Below, one piece after another: positions 24,610 through 36,600 of a stretch of 64,000 bases of DNA (its first letter is position 1; each line of letters opens with the position of its first letter). The notes beneath the pieces are model-generated. The model was not told where the DNA came from, searched no databases, and was given only the letters and a program-made list of their open reading frames with translations. Origin of the DNA: Smallanthus sonchifolius (lineage: Eukaryota > Streptophyta > Magnoliopsida > Asterales > Asteraceae); the NCBI GenBank assembly GCA_023525975.1, contig CM042030.1, positions 22,810,350-22,874,349 on the forward strand. Direction: 5' to 3'. A program made the position numbers and the translations under genes.

Positions 24610-26208
24610 TGTCACACCCCCAAATTCCACTAACGGAGTTTTACCATTTGGAAGGTGACACACCAGGATCTCAGTCATTAATTACATCAAACGACACTAT
24701 ATGGGACTTAAAAGTCATAACATAAATGCTCAGAGTTAATGCGGAAGCGTAAACGTTAATAGGAAATCAAAAGTAATTACATGCAACAAGCGTCAATTAA
24801 TGTAAATAAGTAAAACTGTTTAAAATGAATGATATGACAGTAGGACTCCATGCATGTCCTAAGTGTGCAACCTGTGCCATAGCGACCTGAGAAACATGTA
24901 AGAAAAAGTGTCAACACGAGGTTGGTGAGTTCACAGGTTTCAAGTTTACAATAAGAGAGTGTTTGCCAGATTATGTACATTCCATATGCATATCTATAGG
25001 TAGCTAGCCTATGTTCATGTCTTACTAAAGCGCTCGCAACCGAAGCTGACTGTTTGTTTATTGCCTCCTGCCAGGTCTATCAACTCTGGCAAATGTAAGT
25101 AGGCTTACATTTCACCCGTTCGACCTCCAATCGAGTTAGTGCGGCTAACGCGGTGGGGCTTGTCAAACCCAGTAGTACTACTAAATATTACCTCGCTAAG
25201 ATCCATATTAACGGTCCGATATTAGTTGAGGACTTTCTGTGATAGCGTGTTACGCTTAGCATTTAACATTGATAACATACGAATTAAAAATCCAAAATCG
25301 TTTAGTCATGTTTTCTCCCCCAAGTTAAAACAGTAAAAGGGGCCGTGAAAACTCACCTGCTTTGCGTTGAAAGTAGTTTCACTCTAGAATCGGTTCATCA
25401 CTGATTCGATGTTATATCTTCGAATTAGCATAGGGTTTTAAAAGGATGGATGATGGCGAGTCTATCCGTGAAGTTTAATTGAATTTATATTGAGTCTAAG
25501 ATAGAGTTCGCTCAAAACGTGAACCTATGAACCCTAGGTTCTGGATTTTGTAAAATTGGATGATGTTTGATTCAATTAACATGGGGCTTTCATCAAACTG
25601 AAAATTTCGAAACTAACAGTATGATTTAATTGAATTGAAAACGAGTCTAGAACTAAAAGCCCCAAATCCGATTTCTTATAAACCCTATAATCTGTTTATG
25701 ATAAAATCGATAATGTAAGCCCTAATTAGGTTAGGGCTTTCATTCTACAGCATAAAACGAATCAAAGGAATGCTTCAATTACCCGATTAGATGTCGGATT
25801 GATAGTGCTCGACTAAAACTGAGTTCGACGACTGCGGGTTTGATCTTTGGTGATTTTGGTTGCTTCTCCGGCGCGACTGATGTAGGCTAATTCTTCTGAG
25901 GGACTCGAACAAGATACGCAGGTGTGTGATTTGTGAGAGGAATACAGGAATTAGGCGAATTCGGTGGTCGATTAGGATGAGGTCGACGGTTATGGATTTA
26001 ATTTCCATTATTTGAGTTTAATTTGATTAATGCCTACGATTAAAGCTCAATGATGAACGATTATGGCATTTAAGTGTTAATCAATTACAGAATTCGATCC
26101 ATTTTGGTTATCAATCGAGAATTGGAACTCAAGAAGTCGCGATTTTGACTTCTAAAAGTCAACAGAAGCCAAAATTGCTAATTTTGACTTTGGGGAGTCA
26201 ACTAAATC
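24610..26208 (-). repeat. Array unit 2 (1599 bp)
   Basis: Marker states: CACCAGG, GCCATAGCG, CTTACA, CGTTTAG, GATCTTTGG, GGCGCG. It matches unit 5 at nearly all of these. Confidence 0.85.
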
Positions 26209-27807
26209 TGTCACACCCACAAATTCCACTAACGGAGTTTTACCATTTGGAAGGTGACACACCCGGATCTCAGTCATTAATTACATCAAACGACACTATA
26301 TGGGACTTAAAAGTCATAACATAAATGCTCAGAGTTAATGCGGAAGCGTAAACGTTAATAGGAAATCAAAAGTAATTACATGCAACAAGCGTCAATTAAT
26401 GTAAATAAGTAAAACTGTTTAAAATGAATGATATGACAGTAGGACTCCATGCATGTCCTAAGTGTGCAACCTGTGCCGTAGCGACCTGAGAAACATGTAA
26501 GAAAAAGTGTCAACACAAGGTTGGTGAGTTCACAGGTTTCAAGTTTACAATAAGAGAGTGTTTGCCAGATTATGTACATTCCATATGCATATCTATAGGT
26601 AGCTAGCCTATGTTCATGTCTTACTAAAGCGCTCGCAACCGAAACTGACTGTTTGTTTATTGCCTCCTGCCAGGTCTATCAACTCTGGCAAATGTAAGTA
26701 GGCATACATTTCACCCGTTCGACCTCCAATCGAGTTGGTGCGGCTAACGCGGTGGGGCTTGTCAAACCCAGTAGTACTACTAAATATTACCTCGCTAAGA
26801 TCCATATTAACGGTCCGATATTAGTTGAGGACTTTCTGTGATAGCGTGTTACGCTTAGCATTTAACATTGATAACATACGAATTAAAAATCCAAAATCGT
26901 GTAGTCATGTTTTCTCCCCCAAGTTAAAACAGTAAAAGGGGCCGTGAAAACTCACCTGCTTTGCGTTGAAAGTAGTTTCACTCTAGAATCGGTTCATCAC
27001 TGATTCGATGTTATATCTTCGAATTAGCATAGGGTTTTAAAAGGATGGATGATGGCGAGTCTATCCGTGAAGTTTAATTGAATTTATATTGAGTCTATGA
27101 TAGAGTTCGCTCAAAACGTGAACCTATGAACCCTAGGTTCTGGATTTTGTAAAATTGGATGATGTTTGATTCAATTAACATGGGGCTTTCATCAAACTGA
27201 AAATTTCGAAACTAACAGTATGATTTAATTGAATTGAAAATGAGTCTAGAACTAAAAGCCCCAAATCCGATTTCTTATAAACCCTATAATCTGTTTATGA
27301 TAAAATCGATAATGTAAGCCCTAATTAGGTTAGGGCTTTCATTCTACAGCATAAAACGAATCAAAGGAATGCTTTAATTACCCGATTGGATGTCGGATTG
27401 ATAGTGCATGACTAAAACTGAGTTCGACGACTGCGGGTTTGATCTTTGGTGATTTTGGTTGCTTCTCCGGCGCGACTGATGTAGGCTAATTCTTCTGAGG
27501 GACTCGAACAAGATACGCAGGTGTGTGATTTGTGAGAGGAATACAGGAATTAGGCGAATTCGGTGGTCGATTAGGATGAGGTCGACGGTTATGGATTTAA
27601 TTTCCATTATTTGAGTTTAATTTGATTAATGCCTACGATTAAAGCTCAATGATGAACGATTATGGCATTTAAGTGTTAATCAATTACAGAATTCGATCCA
27701 TTTCGGTTATCAATCGAGAATTGGAACTCAAGAAGTCGCGATTTTGACTTCTAAAAGTCAACAGAAGCCAAAATTGCTAATTTTGACTTTGGGGTGTCAA
27801 CTAAATC
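26209..27807 (-). repeat. Array unit 3 (1599 bp)
   Basis: Marker states: CACCCGG, GCCGTAGCG, ACAAGG, CATACA, CGTGTAG, GATCTTTGG, GGCGCG. Its 5' half matches unit 4. Starts TGTCACACCCAC, one change from the others. Confidence 0.85.
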
Positions 27808-29406
27808 TGTCACACCCCCAAATTCCACTAACGGAGTTTTACCATTTGGAAGGTGACACACCCGGATCTCAGTCATTAATTACATCAAACGACACTATAT
27901 GGGACTTAAAAGTCATAACATAAATGCTCAGAGTTAATGCGGAAGCGTAAACGTTAATAGGAAATCAAAAGTAATTACATGCAACAAGCGTCAATTAATG
28001 TAAATAAGTAAAACTGTTTAAAATGAATGATATGACAGTAGGACTCCATGCATGTCCTAAGTGTGCAACCTGTGCCGTAGCGACCTGAGAAACATGTAAG
28101 AAAAAGTGTCAACACAAGGTTGGTGAGTTCACAGGTTTCAAGTTTACAATAAGAGAGTGTTTGCCAGATTATGTACATTCCATATGCATATCTATAGGTA
28201 GCTAGCCTATGTTCATGTCTTACTAAAGCGCTCGCAACCGAAACTGACTGTTTGTTTATTGCCTCCTGCCAGGTCTATCAACTCTGGCAAATGTAAGTAG
28301 GCATACATTTCACCCGTTCGACCTCCAATCGAGTTAGTGCGGCTAACGCGGTGGGGCTTGTCAAACCCAGTAGTACTACTAAATATTACCTCGCTAAGAT
28401 CCATATTAACGGTCCGATATTAGTTGAGGACTTTCTGTGATAGCGTGTTACGCTTAGCATTTAACATTGATAACATACGAATTAAAAATCCAAAATCGTG
28501 TAGTCATGTTTTCTCCCCCAAGTTAAAACAGTAAAAGGGGCCGTGCAAACTCACCTGCTTTGCGTTGAAAGTAGTTTCACTCTAGAATCGGTTCATCACT
28601 GTTTCGATGTTATATCTTCGAATTAGCATAGGGTTTTAAAAGGATGGATGATGGCGAGTCTATCCGTGAAGTTTAATTGAATTTATATTGAGTCTATGAT
28701 AGAGTTCGCTCAAAACGTGAACCTATGAACCCTAGGTTCTGGATTTTGTAAAATTGGATGATGTTTGATTCAATTAACATGGGGCTTTCATCAAACTGAA
28801 AATTTCGAAACTAACAGTATGATTTAATTGAATTGAAAATGAGTCTAGAACTAAAAGCCCCAAATCCGATTTCTTATAAACCCTATAATCTGTTTATGAT
28901 AAAATCGATAATGTAAGCCCTAATTAGGTTAGGGCTTTCATTCTACAGCATAAAACGAATCAAAGGAATGCTTTAATTACCCGATTGGATGTCGGATTGA
29001 TAGTGCTCGACTAAAACTGAGTTCGACGACTGCGGGTTTGATATTTGGTGATTTTGGTTGCTTCTCCGGTGCGACTGATGTAGGCTAATTCTTCTGAGGG
29101 ACTCGAACAAGATACGCAGGTGTGTGATTTGTGAGGGGAATACAGGAATTAGGCGAATTCGGTGGTCGATTAGGATGAGGTCGACGGTTATGGATTTAAT
29201 TTCCATTATTTGAGTTTCATTTGATTAATGCCTACGATTAAAGCTCAATGATGAACGATTATGGCATTTAAGTGTTAATCAATTACAGAATTCGATCCAT
29301 TTCGGTTATCAATCGAGAATTGGAACTCAAGAAGTCGTGATTTTGACTTCTAAAAGTCAACATAAGCCAAAATTGCTAATTTTGACTTTGGGGAGTCAAC
29401 TAAATC
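27808..29406 (-). repeat. Array unit 4 (1599 bp), mosaic
   Basis: The 5' half carries the unit 3 states (CACCCGG, ACAAGG, CGTGTAG); the 3' half carries the unit 1 states (GATATTTGG, GGTGCG, CATAAGCC). It looks like the product of unequal exchange between units 3 and 1. Confidence 0.85.
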
Positions 29407-31005
29407 TGTCACACCCCCAAATTCCACTAACGGAGTTTTACCATTTGGAAGGTGACACACCAGGATCTCAGTCATTAATTACATCAAACGACACTATATG
29501 GGACTTAAAAGTCATAACATAAATGCTCAGAGTTAATGCGGAAGCGTAAACGTTAATAGGAAATCAAAAGTAATTACATGCAACAAGCGTCAATTAATGT
29601 AAATAAGTAAAACTGTTTAAAATGAATGATATGACAGTAGGACTCCATGCATGTCCTAAGTGTGCAACCTGTGCCATAGCGACCTGAGAAACATGTAAGA
29701 AAAAGTGTCAACACGAGGTTGGTGAGTTCACAGGTTTCAAGTTTACAATAAGAGAGTGTTTGCCAGATTATGTACATTCCATATGCATATCTATAGGTAG
29801 CTAGCCTATGTTCATGTCTTACTAAAGCGCTCGCAACCGAAGCTGACTGTTTGTTTATTGCCTCCTGCCAGGTCTATCAACTCTGGCAAATGTAAGTAGG
29901 CTTACATTTCACCCGTTCGACCTCCAATCGAGTTAGTGCGGCTAACGCGGTGGGGCTTGTCAAACCCAGTAGTACTACTAAATATTACCTCGCTAAGATC
30001 CATATTAACGGTCCGATATTAGTTGAGGACTTTCTGTGATAGCGTGTTACGCTTAGCATTTAACATTGATAACATACGAATTAAAAATCCAAAATCGTTT
30101 AGTCATGTTTTCTCCCCCAAGTTAAAACAGTAAAAGGGGCCGTGAAAACTCACCTGCTTTGCGTTGAAAGTAGTTTCACTCTAGAATCGGTTCATCACTG
30201 ATTCGATGTTATATCTTCGAATTAGCATAGGGTTTTAAAAGGATGGATGATGGCGAGTCTATCCGTGAAGTTTAATTGAATTTATATTGAGTCTAAGATA
30301 GAGTTCGCTCAAAACGTGAACCTATGAACCCTAGGTTCTGGATTTTGTAAAATTGGATGATGTTTGATTCAATTAACATGGGGCTTTCATCAAACTGAAA
30401 ATTTCGAAACTAACAGTATGATTTAATTGAATTGAAAATGAGTCTAGAACTAAAAGCCCGAAATCCGATTTCTTATAAACCCTATAATCTGTTTATGATA
30501 AAATCGATAATGTAAGCCCTAATTAGGTTAGGGCTTTCATTCTACAGCATAAAACGAATCAAAGGAATGCTTCAATTACCCGATTGGATGTCGGATTGAT
30601 AGTGCTCGACTAAAACTGAGTTCGACGACTGCGGGTTTGATCTTTGGTGATTTTGGTTGCTTCTCCGGCGCGACTGATGTAGGCTAATTCTTCTGAGGGA
30701 CTCGAACAAGAAACGCAGGTGTGTGATTTGTGAGAGGAAGACAGGAATTAGGCGAATTCGGTGGTCGATTAGGATGAGGTCGACGGTTATGGATTTAATT
30801 TCCATTATTTGAGTTTAATTTGATTAATGCCTACGATTAAAGCTCAATGATGAACGATTATGGCATTTAAGTGTTAATCAATTACAGAATTCGATCCATT
30901 TCGGTTATCAATCGAGAATTGGAACTCAAGAAGTTGCGATTTTGACTTCTAAAAGTCAACATAAGCCAAAATTGCTAATTTTGACTTTATGGAGTCAACT
31001 AAATC
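29407..31005 (-). repeat. Array unit 5 (1599 bp)
   Basis: Matches unit 2 at the markers CACCAGG, GCCATAGCG, CTTACA and GGCGCG. Its end has TTTATGGAGTC where the others have TTTGGGG. Confidence 0.85.
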
Positions 31006-32604
31006 TGTCACACCCCCAAATTCCACTAACAGAGTTTTACCATTTGGAAGGTGACACACCAGGATCTCAGTCATTAATTACATCAAACGACACTATATGG
31101 GACTTAAAAGTCATAACATAAATGCTCAGAGTTAACGCGGAAGCGTAAACGTTAATAGGAAATCAAAAGTAATTACATGCAACAAGCGTCAATTAATGTA
31201 AATAAGTAAAACTGTTTAGAATGAATGATATGACAGTAGGACTCCATGCATGTCCTAAGTGTGCAACCTGTGCCATAGCGACCTTAGAAACATGTAAGAA
31301 AAAGTGTCAACACGAGGTTGGTGAGTTCACAGGTTTCAAGTTTACAATAAGAGAGTGTTTGCCAGATTATGTACATTCCATATGCATATCTATAGGTAGG
31401 TAGCCTATGTTCATGTCTTACTAAAGCGCTCGCAACCGAAGCTGACTGTTTGTTTATTGCCTCCTGCCAGGTCTATCAACTGTGGCAAATGTGAGTAGGC
31501 TAACATTTCACCCGTTCGACCTCCAATCGAGTTAGCGCGGCTAACGCGGTGGGGCTTGTCAAACCCAGTAGTACTACAAAATATTACCTCGCTAAGATCC
31601 ATATTAACGGTCCGATATTAGTTGAGGACTTTCTGTGATAGCGTGTTACGCATAGCATTTAACATTGATAACATACGAATTAAAAATCCAAAATCGTTTA
31701 GTCATGTTTTCTCCCCCAAGTTAAAACAGTAAAAGGGGTCGTGAAAACTCACCTGCTTTGCGTTGAAGGTAGTTTCACCCTAGAATCGGTTCATCACTGA
31801 TTCGATGTTATATCTTCGAATTAGCATAGGGTTTTCAAATGATGGATGATGGCGAGTCTATCCATGAAGTTTAATTGAATTTAGATTGAGTCTAAGATAG
31901 AGTTCGCTCAAAACGTGAACCAATGAACCCTAGGTTCTGGATTTTGTAAAACTGGATGATGTTTGATTCAATTAACATGGGGCTTTCATCAAACTGAAAA
32001 TTTCGAAACTAACAGTATGATTTAATTGAATTAAAAACGAGTCTAGAACTAAAAGCCCCAAATCCGATTTCTTATGAACCCTAGAATCTGTTTATGATAA
32101 AATCGATAATGTAAGCCCTAATTAGGTTAGGGCTTTCATTCTACAGCATAAAACGAATCAAAGGAATGCTTCAATTACCCGATTGGATGTCGGATTTATA
32201 GTGCTCGACTAAAACTGAGTTTGACTTCTGCGGGTTTGATCTTTGGTGATTCTGGTTGTTTCTCCGGCGCGACTGATGTAGGCAAATTCTTCTGAGGGAC
32301 TCGAACAAGATACACAGGTGTGTGATTTGTGAGGGGAATACAGGAATTAGGCGAATTCGGTGGTCGATTAGGATGAGGTCGACGGTTATGGATTTAATTT
32401 CCATTATTTGAGTTTAATTTTATTAATGTCTACGATTAAAGCTCAATGATGAACGTTTATGGCATTTAAGTGTTAATCAATTACAGAATTCGATCCATTT
32501 CGGTTATCAATCGAGAATTGGAACTCAAGAAGTCGCGATTTTGACTTCTAACAATCAACAGAAGCCAAAATTGCTAATTTTGATATTGGGGAGTCAACTA
32601 AATT
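31006..32604 (-). repeat. Array unit 6 (1599 bp), most divergent short unit
   Basis: Keeps CACCCTAGAATCGG at the deletion joint where units 1-5 have CACTCTAGAATCGG, and shares several states with unit 0 (GAGTAGGCTAACA, GGGTTTTCAAA). It is probably the oldest short unit. It has many private changes in its 3' half. Confidence 0.85.
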
Positions 32605-32760
32605 AGTTTAGCATATTTACACAACTAGTCCCTGCAGTTTTGAGTTGAATTTGTGACAGAATCAGTCCCTAGGGTTAGATTTAGTTAACGAGGTTAAGTT
32701 TTTAACAGAAAACTTAACGGAATAGTTAACGGAGTTAACCTAAAAAGTCGAATTGTCACA
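32605..32760 (-). repeat. Distal LTR tail after the array
   Basis: Continues unit 6 past the point where other units restart. It contains ACTAGTCCCTGCAGTTTTG and CAGAATCAGTCCCTAGGG and ends GAATTGTCACA, matching the outer end of the Gypsy-3 LTR (GGATTGTCACA at 52841-52851). It supplies the otherwise missing LTR end. Confidence 0.7.
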
Positions 32761-32765
32761 GTATG
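32761..32765. other. Candidate target site duplication, right of LTR array (GTATG)
   Basis: GTATG, to compare with CTATG at 20296-20300. Confidence 0.45.
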
Positions 32766-33644
32766 CCCCTCGCTTGTTCCTCATGAGCACGTGTTTAGAC
32801 AATATGCGGTCATTTGGCCAGGTGGACCCCAGGTTAGTGCGACTAACAATGACTGTGGTGTCCCATGCTAAGTCCATAGCTATGGTTATTAAGTGTGCTG
32901 TTACAGGGGACTTTACGGGCCCTTCGTGCGTTCACTCATGCAAACATAAAGGTCGGGTCTTGTTCTCTTGTTACCATATGAAAATGTTTGTAAGTGCGTT
33001 TCATGTTTTCACAAATGTATCAAGTAAATATGTTTCATGATTTCAAACGTGTAAAGAAACTATGTTTCTCCCCTGAAATTTCTAAAACATTTAAAAGTAA
33101 AGAGGGGTCGTGAAACTCACCAGATGAACTTTCAATGTGTAAGTGCTAGCAACTATATATTTGTACGAGCAAGACCTGACCACTCGTACCCTATTTAGTA
33201 CCACAAATGTCTTAGAATCGAGAAACGATGTCCCGAGTACAAGTTGTTCACCCATCAAGTTGGTCCTAGTTGGAAAGGGTTTCTATTTAAGAAAATGTCA
33301 TATGTTTTGGTTCATTTGTGATTACTATTTATTTACTCGCATAACTACTCACACATGTATTATACTCACACTATTGAGTACACAATGTAAGTTGTGATCC
33401 TTACGTAGTTATATATATTCTCAATGTATATATGTAATTATTTTTGGAAAATATTCCATTTTCGTCGTTCGTGTACAAATAATATAACTTATATTATTTA
33501 TATTCCTTAATATTTGTTTTAGCCAAATCGGGTTTAACATGAATATATTTATATAATCACCCGTCTCGACAAATAATACTAACTATTTATTTAAAGTTTC
33601 GTCGTAAACCCTTTACAAGCAAAACGTATGCTTGTAGGCATTTT

Positions 33645-33678
<34 letters not shown>
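32766..33678 (-). repeat. Degraded gypsy LTR, minus orientation (part 1)
   Basis: Contains CCAGGTTAGTGCGACTAAC (32829-32847) and a CTCCCCTGAAATTT..GAGGGGTCGTGAAACTCACCAG block (33067-33122), the landmarks shared by gypsy LTRs here. No coding sequence. Interrupted by the foldback element at 33679 and by copia at 34421. Confidence 0.5.
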
Positions 33679-33683
<5 letters not shown>

Positions 33684-34229
33684 GACGGTTCCACTAAAAG
33701 TTGTTTTTCGCTAATAAATCCTAAGAAATGGGTCAAACGAACTCTGATTAAGCTCATTCCAGTGCTGTTGGAACCGTCTAATCGAACCCTAACCCGGACC
33801 CAAAAACCTAAACTCCCCTCCACCCGTACAACCAAAAACCTAAATCCCCCTCCAACCCCACCCCGAAAAGCCTAAAATCACCACCCCACCCCCCAAAAAC
33901 CTAAACCCCCACCACCCTCCCCCCCAAAAAAAACATAAACCCACCCCCACTCACCCCCAAAAACATAAACCCCCCAACCCTAAAAAAGCTTAAACCATAA
34001 AATCTAAACCCTAAAAGCTAAACCCTAAGGCTAAAACCCTAAATTTCAAACGTAAAATATAAAACCTAAAAGCTAAACCCTAAAATCTAAGATGGTAGAG
34101 TTCGACGAGACAGTTCCAACGCCGCTGAAATGAGTTCAATCGGAGTTCGTTTGATATCGTTTCTTAAGGTTTTTGTCATTTCTTAGTTTTCTTAGCGAAA
34201 AACTACTTCTTATTTGAACCTCCCCCTAC
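33679..34229. mobile_element. Foldback/MITE-like element in a TA microsatellite
   Basis: The left end TAGGGGACGGTTC and the right end (reverse complement) TAGGGGGAGGTTC start long imperfect terminal inverted repeats of about 100-120 bp. Both arms hold GTTTTTCGCTAA, CTAAGAAATG, AAACGAACTC and GTTGGAAC in the same order. The element is flanked by (TA)n on both sides. The centre (33790-34095) is C/A-rich with many AAACCCTAAA-like motifs. No coding capacity. Transposition by a TIR transposase acting in trans is inference. Confidence 0.65.
33790..34095. repeat. Degenerate CCCTAAA-like repeats
   Basis: Repeated but irregular AACCCTAA, AACCTAAA and CTAAACCC motifs. The plant telomere unit is CCCTAAA, but here the motif is not in a regular array and lies inside the foldback element, so it is not a telomere. 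Confidence 0.6.
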
Positions 34230-34415
34230 ATATATATATATATATATATCGTTTTTCGAAACCCATAATAATCACGTGACATATAATGATTTAAAATAAC
34301 TATCTTAGTCCGTTTAACGGTTCTACTCATCAAGGATGCGTAGGTTTTATATTATTATCCAAAGTGTCCTTATTTCTTACAAGTTACGAATTTTACTAAA
34401 ATATATTTGTTGTCG
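34230..34415 (-). repeat. Degraded LTR continued between foldback element and copia
   Basis: TA-rich flank (34231-34250), then AT-rich sequence without coding potential up to the copia target duplication. Continues at 45526. Confidence 0.4.
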
Positions 34416-34420
34416 AAACG
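34416..34420. other. Target site duplication, left copy (AAACG)
   Basis: AAACG, repeated exactly at 45521-45525. Confidence 0.9.
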
Positions 34421-34967
34421 TGTAGGTCCAGATTTCTCTTTAAATCACTGATTTGATCGATTACACACACACAGGCGGAAACTGTGTGTATGATGGTGAA
34501 ACAGATGGTAGAAACAGAATCGGTGAAGATAACAAGCTAACCTCACAATGAATCAACACAAAATGATATGAAAATGTAAGAACACAGTGTAAAAACAACT
34601 GCAAAGTGTATTGATTCAATAACAATGTGAAAGAGAAGGTTCAGGGTTACAGCCGCTACTCACACCCTAAACATTATCAAACTAGGCTATTTATAGTAGT
34701 GACAGGTATCGAAACTATGTTCAATCGAAACTACTAGTTTCGATTGACCATTTATAAGTGATACACAGAACTGTCGAAACTACCATCTATCGAAACTACT
34801 AGTTTCGATTGAACAAACTTAATCGAAACTAAGTAGTTTCGATGGCCCAGACTTAGCTAATAAAGCAGTAAATTACAGAAAACTGAAATGACATAAAGTA
34901 AACTAGTCTAAAATTGTCTAAACATACAATAAATGACAATAGCTTATACATAAGATAAGACTCTACA
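34421..34967 (-). repeat. 3' LTR of the SIRE-like copia
   Basis: TGTAGGTCCA ... CTCTACA. A minus-strand TATA box (TATAAATAG at about 34688-34696) is followed upstream by eight GTTTCGAT/ATCGAAAC motifs at 34706-34838. Confidence 0.9.
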
Positions 34968-34981
34968 ATCTCCCCCTAAGC
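34968..34981 (-). other. Polypurine tract of the SIRE-like copia
   Basis: The minus strand reads CTTAGGGGGAGAT just before the 3' LTR. Confidence 0.8.
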
Positions 34982-35008
34982 TGTTGCATTACTGTCTTCA
35001 GCTCTTCA

Positions 35009-36247
35009 TCAAGCAGCTGGTCCTTCAGTTGTCCTTGGGATGAATGGTTTAGCGTGGAGAGATACAACTCTTTGGTAGGCCTTGGCATCAGCTTCATCTT
35101 CATCACTGTATGCCTGAATGTGATTCTGGAATAGTATCTCCAGATCTTCAGGCTTAAATTTCAACAACTCCATAGGTTTAAAGATAGTGATGTCTTCCTT
35201 GCCCTCACACTCTATTACTGCACTGCCAATGATTGGGTCATAGTACCACTTTCTGAAAGTTTGCAGTTGGACAGGTACAGACTTTGGAATGGTGATGGTC
35301 TTGTGAGTTTGGGCAGGCTTGTACCTCAAGAACACATATGGCTTATTGGTTTTAGGGTGAAACCTTGGCTTTGAGATTTTCTTTTGAGTTTTCCTAGGCT
35401 TCATTCCCTTGAAATCATTATTGACTTGAGAATGCAGAAATTTCTCGAAGTCATAAGCCATCATAACCTTCCCAGGGTTTTGAAGTGGAAGCTTGCTAAG
35501 TCCCTGAGGTCATAGAAAGGAAGTGTCTGGAAGTCAGTCATATTTTTGAAGTGCTGAACTCCCCCTCTATATCTTCTGATAATAAAGAGCTTCCTTTCTA
35601 CATCATACTTCCAGCCAATTGGAGGCCGCTTTAGCTCCTGATGCTCAGCTATCCATTCGTATGTTTTAGGAGTTTCTTCCTGAATGATTTTCCTAAACCA
35701 AGATTTTCTTGAAGTTGGAGGTTCAGGTGCAACAGAAGGTGGATCTTGTGTTGGACTTGATTCAGAGACAGTAGTGGTTGGTTCAGGAGTGACTGTCTTG
35801 ATAAGATTAACCTGAACATCTTCTTCGTCTTTTTCTTCATCAGACAAGGTTTGAATCTCCTCTCCTTCTTCTGTGAAGTATCTGGTTCTCTCAGTCTCTT
35901 TTTCCTCGGTAGTCAGAATTTCTGGGTAAAGATCATTAAGAAAATTCGACTTCTTGACCAAGCACAGTTGCTCTGATGTGCTCCACATTCTCAACTGTGA
36001 TGATCTCAGCAGTCTCCCAAAATTCCCTTATAGAAATCTCAAACACTGGCAGGTTGTTGCTGATGGCAAAGCTGATGTTAGAGTTTGACAGGAAGTTTAA
36101 GACACGAGTGAATTCTGCAGCTTTTGGATCATTGGCATTAAGAAATGCACAGACATTGTGTCTCTTTACGAATAAGAGATCCATACCTGTAAAATTCATC
36201 AGTTGTGCATAATAAGTGAAGTTTCTGAATATACTTAATCGAAACAA
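35009..36247 (-). pseudogene. Accessory reading frame downstream of pol, unknown function
   Basis: Three overlapping frames (36247-35936, 35994-35461, 35464-35009) read on from one another and look like a single gene of about 400 codons broken by two frameshifts, near 35945 and at 35461-35464. The first part holds FTGMDLLFVKRHNVCAFL and EFWETAEI..IRATVLGQ; the middle is acidic and rich in Ser, Thr and Pro; the last part is basic (KPRKTQKKISK) and ends in an acidic stretch. SIRE-type copia elements often have an extra ORF here, sometimes called envelope-like, but I see no signal peptide or membrane segment. Placement after pol is clear; function is not known. Confidence 0.6.
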
Positions 36248-36600
36248 GATGTACCAACACTTAGAAAAAATTTGAAAACCTTACTGTCGAAACAACTAGT
36301 TTCGATTGAGATGAACTTGGTTAATTTAACAAACAACTTTATCGAAACAAGTAGTTTCGATAGAGGCAAAAAGCTTTGATCAACACTTAGAGAATTTTGA
36401 AATCAACACTGTCGAAACAACTAGTTTCGATGGAGATGAACTTAGCGAAACTAACTAGTTTCAATCAGAGATACTAGGGTAAGTTTGGGTGTCAAAACTA
36501 GTAGTTTCGATGAAAAATCTTTTGAGAAATTTTGAAAGTTTTGAATCCCTTTTGTCGAAACTACTTGGTTTTGAAACCCAAACCCCTTTTGATTCACGAT
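36248..36600. repeat. GTTTCGAT motif cluster, copia 3' region
   Basis: About ten TCGAAAC / GTTTCGAT motifs, often paired as TCGAAACAACTAGTTTCGA, in non-coding sequence upstream (minus strand) of the accessory frame. Confidence 0.8.

Larger units (their letters stand above)
20301..32760 (-). repeat. LTR-derived tandem array: one 2710-bp unit, six 1599-bp units, and tail
   Basis: Units start with TGTCACAYCCMCAAATTCCACT at 20301, 23011, 24610, 26209, 27808, 29407 and 31006. The last six starts are each exactly 1599 apart. The unit is related to the LTR of Gypsy-3 (49759-52851): same start, same CCAGTAGTACTAC block, same CCCCCAA..GGCCGTGAAA..CTCACCTGC block, here on the plus strand, so the LTR orientation is minus. 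The last unit runs on through 156 bp of distal LTR to GAATTGTCACA. There is no internal retrotransposon sequence between units. The array behaves as one LTR insertion that was later amplified. Confidence 0.85.

Noticed and set aside
23178..32404. Repeated 60-77 codon frames in every array unit (for example starting MYIIWQTLSYC, MDLSEVIF, MEIKSITVDL)
   Set aside because: They recur because the DNA repeats. They overlap no known domain and are disrupted by changes in some units without any sign of selection.
20301..32760. CRISPR-like or gene-cluster reading of the regular array
   Set aside because: Unit length is 1599 bp, there is no short repeat/unique spacer pattern, and the units are LTR sequence in a plant genome.
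32753..33397. 95- and 84-codon plus-strand frames
   Set aside because: They lie in degraded LTR sequence, the first spanning the end of the array; Cys/Phe-rich composition without a domain.
33790..34095. Interstitial telomere
   Set aside because: CCCTAAA-like motifs are irregular, mixed with CA-rich sequence, and lie between inverted repeats of a foldback element.
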